Assembly (NCBI GenBank): GCA_016931995.1
Contig: JAFGDS010000027.1
Coordinates: forward strand, 1 to 64,000
DNA: 64,000 nt
Origin: Pirellulales bacterium
GTDB lineage: Bacteria; Planctomycetota; Planctomycetia; Pirellulales; Thermoguttaceae
Direction: 5' to 3'
Shown here in pieces: positions 33,136 through 45,100 of this stretch (within the stretch, counting starts at the first letter, position 1; each line of letters begins with the position of its first letter). The notes beneath the pieces were generated by a model. That model had not been told where the DNA came from, did not search any database, and saw only the letters and a list, made by a program, of their open reading frames with translations. The translations under genes were made by a program, and so were the position numbers.

Positions 33136-36100
33136 CTACTCGTCCGTCCACGTGCCCGTCGTGGCAAGGACGAAATCCAACTCGGACGCGACGCGTTTTT
33201 TGTCCCCCTGATCGTTTGCGTGGGCGTTGACGGTTTGGAAGCCGGAGGCCCAGTAGGCGAAGCCGACGTCGGTGTTGGAGAGCTGGGCCCAACCGTCCTC
33301 GGCCTCGAGGTAGTCGTGGGCGTTGAGGGCCGCGTCGTGCAACGTGGCGACGTTGTTTCCGCCGGCGACCGCCCAGGCCTTCACCTGATCGAAGCCGAAC
33401 GCCCGGTTCGAGTAACCGCTTCCGTACATGCGGCTGCTGGTCGACGTTCCGACGAACGTGTCGTCGCCGCTGGAATCGATGAACTGGGCGACGTCGTATC
33501 CGCCGTGGGCGTAGGCGATCACGTCGTGGAAGAAGTCGGCCCGGATCTCGTAACCCTGGCCGGAGAGCTTTCCGTAATTGCGTCCGGCGATGAAGGTGTC
33601 GTCTTCGTCCGAGCCGTGCAGGATCACGGTGTCGGTGCCGCCTTCCTGACCGGTGGCTTGGATGACCTCGAAGTTTTCAGCGCGGTTGTAGAAGCCGGCG
33701 CCGTGGTAGCTGGCGACGTTGGGCGAGGCGTCGAACGTATCGACGCCGTCCGAGCCGGTCATGTTGGCCACGTCGCGGCCGCCGGCGTCGCCGTAGGCGT
33801 AGACGTAGCGGAAGCCGTTGGCCAGGCTGAAGAAGTCCGCCCCGAAGAGCCTGGCGAAGCCGGGTCCCGCGGTGAAACTGTCGTCGCCAACCGAATCGTA
33901 AAGATAGGCTTTGTCCGTGCCGGCCGTCGAGTAGCCCTTGACGCGTTCGAACGACTCCACCCTGGCGTAGGGCGCGGCGCCGGCGGCGGCCGAGCCCATC
34001 GTCGCGTAACTCGGCGTGGCGATGAAGGCGTCGTTGCCCGTCGTGTCGTAGACCTCGACGGTGTCGGTGCCGCCGCCGTCGGCCTTGGCCTGGACCGTTT
34101 CGTAGCCGGTGGTCGAGAGGTTCAAGCCGGTTCCGGTGAACGTGGCCGATTGCGGGCGGATCACCAAGAGGTCGTCGCCGGCGCCGTCGTGCAGGATGAG
34201 CGTGTCGTTGCCGACGCCGCCGCTGGCGGTGATGATCTCGACGTTGCTCACCTCGACGCTGTAGTAGTCGCTGGTGAACGTGCCGCTATTAGCCCAGAGC
34301 TCGGTCCGGTCGTTGGCGCCGGCCCCGCTGAACGTGACCGTGTCCTGGCCGCCTTTGCCGTCGAAGCGGATGGTTCCGACGTCGGCGCTGACGAGGAGGG
34401 TTTCGCCGTTGAGCTTGACGATCCACGTGGCTGGCGTCGGGCCGCCGTAAAACTCGAATACGTCGGCGCCCGTCGTGCCGGGGACAACCAGTTCGGCCTG
34501 CGCCGCGTCCGACGAGCCATTGGCCGGGGGGTCGATGAACCGGGTGTAGATGGCCGACAGCGGCCGCTGGGTCTGAACCGGCTCGGTCTGTCCACCTTGT
34601 CCATCGTCTTGCGTGACGAGGGTGGTGATCTCGTGGTGCATCCCGGACCAGCTCACGATGTAGTGACCCTCGGCGTCCATGGCCACGCTCGCGGCATGCT
34701 GGTCGCCCTCGGTCTGGGCGTTCACGCGGAACTCGCCGATGGGATTGGCGCCGACGCGGGCGTCGACGTAGTCCGTGCCATTGGCGTTGTACATCCGGCC
34801 GTAGATACCCCAATCGCGCAGGTTCTCGTCGTAGGGCGTGTCCTGGTTGAACGAGGTCCACACGATGACGAAGATGCCCTTGTCGCTCACGGCGATGTCG
34901 GGCTCGAACTGGTCGTGCACCGTGGTCGTGTTGACGCGGAACTCGCCGCCCTGCTTGACGCCGGAGGCGTTGTATCGCTGGGCGTAGACGCCCATGCCGC
35001 TTCCGTCCTGCCGGCTCGCCCAGGTCACCACGAAGTTGCCCTGCCGATCCATGCCGACGGCCGGGTCGATCTGATCGCCGTTTTGCTGCGTATTGACGCG
35101 GAACTCGCTGCCGAGCTTCGTCCCATTGGCGGCGAACCGTTGTCCGAAGACGCCCCAGCCGCTGGCGTCCTGCTCCTCGCTCGCCCAGACGATCACGAAG
35201 CTACCCGTGGCGTTCATGGCGATGTCGGGCGTGCCTTGCGGGCCCGACGTGACGGTGTTGACGCGGAATTCCGCGCCGTAGGCCAGGCCGTTGGCCTGAT
35301 AACGCCGGGCGTACACGCCGTCGCGGCTGCCGTCTTGGCCGAAGCTCGTCCACGTGACGACGAAGTCGCCCGTATTCGGATTCATCGCCACGGCGGGTTC
35401 GTCCTGGATGCTATTGATATAGTCGTTCACGCGGAACTGGCCGCCCTGGCGGATGCCGTCGCCGTCGAAACGCTGGCCGAAGATGCCGGTCGCGTCGCCC
35501 AACGCCGTGCCGTCGCCCGACCAGATCACGACGAAGTTGCCCGCGTCGTCGATGGCCACGGCCGGATCGAGCTGGTCGCCGGTGGTCAGGCTGTTGACCA
35601 GGATCGGATCGCCCACCTCGCGGCACTGCGCGTCGAAGCGCTGCGCCATGATGTTGGCCTCGAGCACGGGGGTAGCGGGAATAACCGGCAGCACGGCGTC
35701 CGGGTCGGCGTTCGGATCGATCGGGAAGAGGGACGAATCGACCACCTCGCTATACTCGACCCAGACGACCACGTACTCGCCGAGGCCGTTGCGGGCAACC
35801 GCCGAGTCTTCCTGGTACGTCACCAGCGCCAGGTTGTCCTGACCGAGCGTCGTGGTGGGCTCGCTGGCCACTTGATCCAGGTCGCCCCACGGCGCGTCGC
35901 CGGGGATCGTGTTGTTCACGCGGAACTGGAAGCCGAATCCGCCGGTCGGGCTGGTCACCGGATCCACCGGCAGCTCGTTACCCAGGGCGTCGAACCGCCG
36001 GCCCGTGCCGTAGGGCTGGTAGCCGGTCCGGGCCAGCTCGTTGCCGGCCAGGTCGTGGATGGCGGTCCGGGCGATCAGCGTGTACGTGCCGTTGGCCAAT

Positions 36101-39100
36101 GCCCCCGCCGCGCCGCCCGCCGCGTTGAACGTGATTTCGGCGACCCACTTGCCGGTGGCCGCGTCCAGCTTGAACGTCACGCTCCGGATCGCGCCCTGGA
36201 TCTCCTCGCCGCGTCCGTTCACCAGCGCCCAGTTGTTCACGTTTTCGACGCTGTGCAGCCCCGGCGTGTTGCCGGCGCCGGTCTTGTCCGTGTTGAGCTT
36301 CTCGTCGAAGACGACCAGCAGGCTGGTGGGATTGCCGAAGACGTTTTCGCCGGGGCCGACCAGCGTGCGGTCCGCGTCGGCCAGGCGCAGCTCGGTGGCC
36401 ATCGGGCCGGCGGTGTCGGCCGTCTGATCGTAGCGTCGGACGAAGATGCCGTGCCGGTCGCCCACGCCGCTGCCCGCCCAGACGAGCACCGCGTCGCCGT
36501 CCGGCTCCATGGCCAGCGACGGGAACTGCTGGACGCCCGCGACGGTCTCGTTGGCTCGTTGCTGCACGGTGGTCGGGTAGGACAGGACCGTATCGGTGCC
36601 GGCGTGGAACCACCGGCCGAACACGCCGGCGTCATCCCGATCGCTCACCAACGTCGGATCGTCCGGCGCGAACCAGTCGGGCTGCGCGCCGTTGCCGTTC
36701 CAGAAGATCGCGAAGTCGCCGTCGGCGTCGATGGCGATGGTCGGGTTGACCTGATCGAAGGCGAACTGCTGCGTCGCCGTCTCGTCCAAAACGGCGTCCT
36801 CGTCCGCCGAGACCACCGTATTGGCCTGCTGCACCTCGTCGGTCAATGGCGTGCCCAACGCGTCGAAACGCCGGTAGTAAATGCCGTAGCTGTCCGGCGT
36901 GTCCGTGATCAGGTAGTCGTTGTCCAGGTACGACTCGAAGACGACGATGAAGTTGCCGGCCGTGTCGCGGGCAACCTGCGGGTTGCGGGCAATGCGCTCC
37001 ACGTCGTTGCCGCCCGCCGCGCCGTCCGCCGTGACGTGGCTCGCGTCCTGGCCGATGATCTCGTCCGCGTTGACGACGATTTCGTCGGTGAGCGGATTGC
37101 TCTGGTCGTCGAAGACGCGGGCCAGCACGTCCGAATCCGTGACCACGCCCGACAGGGCGAACAGGGCCCGGTCCCACGCGACCACGAAGTTGCCGTCGTC
37201 GCCCAGGGTCACGCTCGGGTTGACCAGGAAGCTGCCGGACAGGCCCGGCCCCGACGCGCCGGGCAGATCCACCGCGTTGACCTGGAACTCCGCGCCCACC
37301 GCCTCGCCGCGGAAGTTGAATCGCTGGCCGATGACGTTGTTCAGATAGCCGAAGTTCTGTCCGGACACGCCCCAGACCACCACGTAGTTGCCGTAGCTGT
37401 CCATGGACACTGCCGGATTGTACTGCTGGCCGACGACCGTCGTGTTGACCAGGGCCTCGACGTGGCTTGCGTTGGCCACGTTGCGGTACGGATCGGTGAT
37501 GATGCGCGAGGTCCGGTCCACGGCGATCCGCTGGCCGCGCGAGGTGAACCGCTGCGAATAGACGTCCAGCGTGCCGTCGGCCGCCTCGCTCTCCCACACC
37601 ACGATGAAGTCACCGTCGGCGTCCATGGCCACCGTCGCGTTGCCCTGCACCCCCGAGGTGATGTTGTTCACCCGGGTTTCGTCGGTGATCGGGTTGTTGT
37701 TGCGGTCGTACAGGCGGAAGTAGACGTCGGAATCGAATGGGCTGTCCTGCGCGTACATCGTCCAGACCACGACGTAGTCGCCGTCGTGGTCGACCGCGAC
37801 GGACATCGTCGTCACTTCGCGGGCGAACCCGGTGCCCTTTGGCTCCGAGAGAATCTGGATCGGCGCGATCGACTGGTTCACGCGCATCTCGGTGCCGAGC
37901 GTGTCGGCCTGCTCCGGCACGCTGAAGTGGAACGCGTAGCCGCCGTGGCCGGAGCCGTCCGGCAGGGTGCCGGGCAAGCTGTCGAAGTCGCCGTCGAGCC
38001 GGTTGCCGCGGAGGTCCTCGATCTGGTCGCGGACCACCAGAGTGTATTCACCAGGCAGGAGCCCCGGCTGGCCGGCCCCCAGGCCGTTGCCGTCGAACGT
38101 CAGCCGCGACTCGTACTTGCCCGTCTCGGGATTCAGCCCGAACGTGATCGAGACGATCGCGCCGTGCACCTCCTCGCCGTTGCGTTCCAGGGCCCAGTTG
38201 TTCGGATTGAGGACGCTCTCGATCGCCGGGCTGCGGACGCCATTGACGGTTGTCTGGGCAACCGACAGGTTCTCGCCGAAGGCGACCACGAGCTGCTTGA
38301 GTCCCGCGTCGGCCACGCCGCCCTCCAACAAAGGCGTAAGCAGGGACGTGCTCACCACGGTGGTCGGGATGAACACGTCGGTCACGAGCGGCCCGTCGAC
38401 GGACCGGTTCTCGATGCCCAGGTACTGGAAGACGTTGGTCGAGCCGTTGGCGGTGTCGCCGGTCCAGACGGTGACGAAGTTGCCTTCGCCGTCCATCGCG
38501 ACGGACGGGAGCCACTGCATGCCGTCCGTGGTACGGTTCAGGCGCTCTTCGGTACCCAGCAGGACCATGGTCGTGGTGAGCCGGCGGACGAACACGCCGT
38601 AGCCGGACGTGTCTTCCTGGCCGGGTTCATTCCCGTAGCCGCTCCAGGCCACGATGGCGTTGCCGACGTGGTCCATCGCCACGGACGAGAACATCTGGTT
38701 ACCCTGGGTCGTCGCGTTGACCAGGACCTCGTCCGAAGCCGCCGGGTCGCGGGTGAACTCGAGCGACCAGCTCCACAGACGACCGCCGTCGGCCGTGTGC
38801 GTCACCGCGCCAGTTTCCGTGTTGATGTCCACGTCGGGATCGGTGGCCGGGTCGTTGTCGTAGATCCGCAACAGCCACGTGCCGCCGGTCGTGTTGTCGT
38901 CGAAGCCGGCCAGCGCCTGCAGCGGCTGGTAGGCGCCGTCGAACGGCGGCAGGCCGTTGGCGATGGGGATGGCCGCCTCGTCGTCGAAGAACGTCCACTC
39001 GAAGTTCTGCCCGTTCGGGCCGGCGAGCGTGAAGCCGTCCTGGTCGCCCGCCGCGGGCACCTGCTGGAACAGGAAGATCTCCTCGCCGCTCGGGCTCACC

Positions 39101-42100
39101 ACCGACACGAACAGGTCGGAAGGGTCCTGGTGCGAGATGTTCAGACGCACGTTCACGTCCGTGATCCGGAAGTCCTGATCGACCACGATCGGGATCTCGA
39201 TGGTCTCGCCTTCGCCGAAGTCGACCGGATCGCCCTGGTACGCGTACCGGACGGTCAGTTCCTCCAGCGTCAGGCGGTCGAACCGTTTCGCGTAGACGCC
39301 GTAGCCGCTCGGGTCGTCGGTCTGCTGCGAGCTGCTCCACGTGATCACGTACGAGCCGCCCGCCAGGTCCATCGCGATGTCCGGATACCGCTGGTTGCCG
39401 GCGAGCGTGTCGTTCACCGTGAACTCGCCGGTTAGCGGACTGGTTACCGAGGAGCCGTCCGCGTTGAACACGCGGGCGATGATGTCGTCGCCCACGCCGT
39501 TCTGGCTGCTCTGCCACGTGACGACGAAGCTGCCGTCGGCGCCCATCGCGACGCTGGCGAACTGCTGATCGCCCGCAACCGTCGTGTTCACCTGGAACTC
39601 CGGCCCGTAGGCGTAGCCGAAGCGGTCGTACCGCCGGGCGTAGACGCCGTAGCCGAAGCCGCCTTGGCCGCCGTCTTCCTGGCCGAAGCTCGACCACGTG
39701 ACGACGAAGTCGCCGTCGGCGTCCATGGCCACGTCGGACCACTTCTGGTCCGCAAGCGTGTAGTTGTTCACGCGGAACGGAGCGCCGGAGTTGCCGTCGC
39801 GGACGTTGAGGGCCTCGACCAGCGGCGCGCCGACCGTCCAGCTCTGGCTGGCGAAGGTCACCGGCGGCTGGTTCGACTCGGCCTGCGTGCCGACGAACTG
39901 GATCGAGAAGGTCAGGACGAGCGTGCCGGGCGTCGTGGTCGAGGCAACCGCCGCCGCCTTCACCGTCACGTTGGCGCCGATGGTCTTGAGGGCGGCCTCG
40001 ACCGCCGCGGCGGCCTCGGCGACGCCGGTCGTCGCATTGGCGGAGATGTTGATCGCGATGCCGTCGGTGGTCTGGCCGTTCCAGCTCAGGTGGATGGTTC
40101 CGGTCAGGCCGGCCGTGGCCGAGATGCCGGACAGACGCAGCGACTGCACCTCGTCGACGCCGGCCTTGCCCACCGCGTTATAGCGCCGGGCGTACACGTC
40201 CACCTGCTCGTAGCCGTTGGCCGTGTTGCCGTCGGTATCGCGGTAGTTGGTCCACGTGACGATGAAGTCGCCGTCGGCGTCCATGGCCGTGGTGACGTAG
40301 CGCTGCTGATCGCCGACGAAGTCCGGGAAGGCGGCCGAGGGCGTTACCGCCATCGCGGCGCCCTTCGGATCGCCCGTCTTGTCGTACAGGCGAATGTACG
40401 CGCGGTCTACTTCCTGCCCGTTGACGATGGTCGTGGCCGTCCAGGCGACGACGTAGTCGCCGTCGGCGTCCATGGCCGTGGCGCCGGGCGTTTCGGCGTG
40501 GGTGTGGCCGCCGGAGATGACGTCGTCCTCGCCGCCGACCGGATCGTCGCCGCCCTGCTCGCCGGCGCGGATGATGAACTGGTGCTGGAAGTTGATGCCG
40601 GGCGTGCCGTCCACGTCGCCGTCCAGCGCGTTGCCGGACGGATCCACGACCGTATCGTCGATCGTCAGCACGTACGTGCCGTTGCCCAGCGCCTGCTTGC
40701 CGGGCTTCGTCACGTCGGCGTCGAAGGTGAGCACGGCCTCGTACTTGCCGCTGGGCGAGGTCGCCATGCCCAACTCGTAGGCCTTGTTGAGCCCAAACTC
40801 GATCCTCGTGATGCCGTCCTCGAGCACCGCGCCGTTCTTGAGAATCTGCCAGTGCTCGGGATTCGTGATGCTGTGGGCGCCGAGGGTGTCGTAGATCAGG
40901 TTCAGGTCTTCGCCGAAGACGACCACGAACTTGTTGACCTCGTAGCGGACGAGGGCGCCGTCGAGCACCACCTCGAGCGTGTCCACGGCGTCCTGCGGCT
41001 CTTGCAGATAAAGGACGTCGGTGACGGTCGGGCCGGCGACGTCCGTTTCCTGATCGTCGCGCCGCATGAAGATACCCTGGTCGTCCTCCTGACCCAGCAC
41101 CGTTCCCTTGCCGCTCCAGACGAACACGGCGTCGCCCGTGTCGTCCAAGGCGACGCTGGGCAGGCGCTGCGGGCCGACCTTCGTGCCGTTGACCGCGAAT
41201 TCCTCGTTCCACTCGCCGTTGGCGCCGCCCACCTGGCCCAGGAGGGCGTTGCGGACGTACGCCTGGGCGTAGACGCCGAGGCTGTTGGGCTGGTCGCTGC
41301 CGGGGCCGGGTAGGTCCTGGAAGCTCTCCCACGCGATGATGAAGTCGCCGTCCGCGTCCATCGACGCGGACGAGTGCTGCTGCGTCCCGCGGGTGTAGCT
41401 GTTCACCTGGAACTCATTGCCCACGGGCACGTTGTCGACCGGCGAGCCGCCGCCGACGGTGGTGTTGAAGTAGTACCGCCGGGCAAAGACATCCTGCCGG
41501 CCGGTCAGGCCAATCTCCTCGTCCTCGTTGTTCGGATCCTCGGAGACGCTCGTCCACGTGATGACGAAGTCGCCCGTCTTGTCCATGGCCACGTCCGACC
41601 ACCGCTGCTCGCCGACCAGAGTTTGGTTGACGAGGAACTCGGCGCCGGCGACGATGACGTCCTCGGCGTCGGTGGTGTTCGGGCTGTCGATCCAGACGTA
41701 CTGTCGGGCATGGATGTTCGAGGCGTCGCCGTCGTTCAGAATGAAGTCGTACGACGTCCACGTCACGACGAAATTGCCCACCGCGTCCATCGCCACCGAG
41801 GCGTAGACCTGGTCGCCTTCCATGTTCTCGTTGACGCGGAACTCGCCGGACTTGCCCTGCTGCTGGGTCTGGATGGTCAGGCCCGTGATCGTCTCGGCGT
41901 CTTCCTCGCCAACGTCCAGCAGGAGCTGCCGGTGGTCGAAGCCGCCGTCGGCGCCTCGGAAGCGGATTTCGATGTCCGCGGGCTCCTGGGCGACGACCTC
42001 GACGTCCAGTCCCAATAGCGCAAGCTCGGTCTGAATCTGCTGGGCCGTGGCCACGAGATCGCCGTTGTAAGTGATGACGTTCGTGCCAATCTCGGTATCG

Positions 42101-45100
42101 ATCGTGTCGCGGTAGAACAGCCGGAACGAGCCGGCGGAGCTCGCGCTGAACGAGAGCACCTGGAGCTCGTCGCCCACGCCCAGGGCCTTGCCGAAGCGGT
42201 CGTACGCCTGGGCGTAGATCTCGTAGCCGTTGCCGTTCTGGGCTTCCGACTGCCACGCAATGACGAAGTCGCCGTCGTGGTCGATGGCCACCGTCGAGTA
42301 CCGCTGCTGGTCGATGGTCACCGAGTTGACGCGGAACGCCTCGCCCGCGCTGCCGTCGCGGGAGATCACGGCTTCGGCCAGGGCCGTGCCGGCCGTCCAG
42401 GTTTGGCTGGCGAACGCGATGGCCAGCTGGTCGGATCGAGACTGCGTGCCCTGGAAACGGATGCCGAAGCTCACGTTGAACTTGCCAGTCTCGGCGCTCG
42501 GGGCCGCCTCGGCCGTCACAACGACGTTGGCGCCGAGCGCCTGCAGGGCCGTCTGGACCGCCGTCGCCGCGGCGCTCAGGCCAGTCGTCGTATTCGGGAT
42601 CGAGAGGGCAATGTCGCCCGTCGTGAGGCCGTTCCATTCCAACTTGACGACGCCCGTCAGGCCGGTCGCGGTCGGGATGTTCGACAGTTTCAGGGCCTGA
42701 AGCTCGGTGACGCCGGCGTTGCCCATCGCGTCGTAGCGGCGGGCGTAGACGTTCCAGTCGGGCGCGGCGGCGGTGCCGTCGTTTTGCGACCAGGTCACCA
42801 CGAAGTCGCCGTCGGCGTCCATCGCGATCGAGGCGTAGGTGGCCGTCGGATTCGTGGTCACGCAGATCTCGTTCTTCGCCCAGACGGCGCCGGTGGCCGG
42901 GTTGATCGGCTGGCGCTCGACCAGAGTGCTGGTCCGCTCGCCGTCGGCCGCGATGGCCCAGGTCACGTCGTAGAGCTTGACGAAGACGCCTTGGACCGTG
43001 TCGCCGCCCTGGACAGTCGTTGTGACGGTCACGTCACCGCTGATGTTGGGCGTCGCGCCGGCGGCGGCGACGAGTTGAGGATGGTTCACGTTTGCCGCGG
43101 CGCCGATGAAGCGGACCTCGATCGTTAGGTCGTCGATCGCGACCACTTGCGTCTGCAAGCCGAGCCCGTCGAACGCGGCCTGGATGGCGGCGGTGGTCGC
43201 GTCGATGTCGCCGGTGAAGGAAATGTCGGCGGTCACTAGACCGTTGTACTGAAGTTTGAACTTACCCCACGAGCCGCCCAACGTGATCCTTTGGATCTCG
43301 TCGGTGACGTGGCCCAGGTCGGTCCAGACGACGCCGTAGTCGCCGTCGGCGTCGCTGGCCGTGGACTGCGGGCTGTTGGGCGTCTTGGCGATCGGCAGGG
43401 TCTCGTCCATGAACACCTGCTTGCCGTCGGGGTCGGTGTTCACCCGGGTTTCGCTGCCCGCGCCGAGCACGGTGAAGGTCAACACGTAGTCGCCGCCGGG
43501 CGTGCCGTCGTAGTTCCCGTCCAGCCGGTTGCCGAACCGGTCCATGACGTTGTCGCGGATCGTGAGCACGTACTGGCCGTCTTCGAGCGTCTGGATGCCC
43601 TCGGTCTCCGGATCGCCGTCGATCGTGACCAGGGCCTCGTACTTACCGGTGGCCGCGTTGAAGCCGAAGACGACCTCGACCACGGCGTCGGTCACGACTT
43701 CGCCGTCGCGGGTGAGGACCCAGTTGTTCGGGTTCAGGATGCTGTTGGGTCCGGAGGTCGAGTACTGGGTGTTGAGGTCCTCGCCGAAGATCACCATGAG
43801 CTTGCCGACTTCGGTTTCGACGGCCTCGCCCGCGAGGATGGGGCTCCAGACAGACGTATTGCTGTCGAGGCCCAGCACGTCGGTCACCACGGGCCCGGCC
43901 TGGTCGGCCAGGACGTTGTACCGCTGCGTGAAGACGTCGATCGTGCCATTCGTACCCGGTCCGGTCCACGCGATCACCGCGTCGCCCGCGTGGCTCAACA
44001 GCACGCTGGGCATCCGCTGATCGCCTTCGGTGGTGGTGTTGACGTGGATCTCGGCGCCCAGCCGGCCGTTGACGCCGACGTAGTTGTCGGCCATCTTGCC
44101 GGTGGCCACGAAGCGCTGGGCGTAGACGCCGAAGCTGGTGGCCGCGGCCAGCGGCTCCTGGAAGCTTTCCCACGCGATCATGAAGTCGCCGTCGGCGTCC
44201 ATGGCCACTTGCGAGTGCTGCTGGTTTTCGGCAGTGTACGTGTTCACCTGGAACTCGGGGCCCACGGCGGTGTTGTCCGCGTTGAACCGGCGGGCCGCGA
44301 TGGCGTTCTGGTCGATGAACCCGTCGCCGGGGCCGTTGCCCGTGCCGTTCTGGTTGTGCGTGGTCCACGTGATGACGTAGTCGCCGTCCAGATCCATGGC
44401 GACGCTGGACCATTTCTGATCGCCGCCGACGACCGAATTGACGAGGAACTCCGGCGACGAACCGCCGGTGATGGCGTCGATCCAGCTCGCGTATGTCGAG
44501 ATCCGGGCGTCGATACTGATCTCCCCGAAGCTGGAATCGAGAGGCGTAGCGTTGATGTCGGCATCGGCGACGAGCGAACTCCAGAAGCCGCCACTGGTGA
44601 TGCCTGCGATCAGACCGTTGATGAAAGCCGGTCCGCCGGAATCGCCGCGAGCGGAGTTCGTTTCGCGGTCGTCGGGCAACCCGGTGTCGACGATGTTGTA
44701 ACCCAATCCGAGGGCGTCGTGCTCCGCCGTTCCGTCATCGAAGTCGTAGACGAGAATGCCTGCGTTAATGCCGAGTTGCGACCCCAGCGCCTCGTACACG
44801 TTTTCACCGCCGCGGAGAATGTACGTCGTGTCAACGGTGGTGTCTTCACCCGTCGGTCCTATTCCGGTGTACCCATACCCGTAACGGTCGAACGCCTGTC
44901 CGAGATCGTTGTTTCCTCGGTAGATGTCGTAGCGCTCGGCCTCGGCGGGACCGGGGTTGGCCAACACGATAATGGCCACGTCGTTGCCGTCGAAGATGTC
45001 GCCATTGTAGGCCGGATGCACGAACACCTCGGAAGCCGGAATGGAGACCAGACCGGTGGGTAACGTAAACGTGACGGAGACTGCGGAAGCGGGAAGCGCG

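Larger units (their letters stand above)
36417..43905 (-). repeat. second S'-x'-y' duplication block of giant protein 2
   Basis: From linker A5 to linker A8 the segment order S'-x'-y' (954, 880 and 662 residues) repeats the order S-x-y of linkers A1-A4 (973, 594 and 653 residues). Matching landmarks include TNYRDTDGNTANGYEQVDVY against TNYRDTNGDNVNDEADIY in x, and VAVDHDGDYVVVW...RNNNP in y. S' lacks the protease. x' has gained a P domain and an EVQ module. Confidence 0.82.

Noticed and set aside
32833-39435. Plus-strand open frame of 2200 codons opposite giant gene 2, and similar ones at 46831-50163 and 52303-56481
   Set aside because: Same reason: antisense shadows of the GC-rich, aspartate- and valine-rich repeats. 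No ribosome-binding site or domain supports them.
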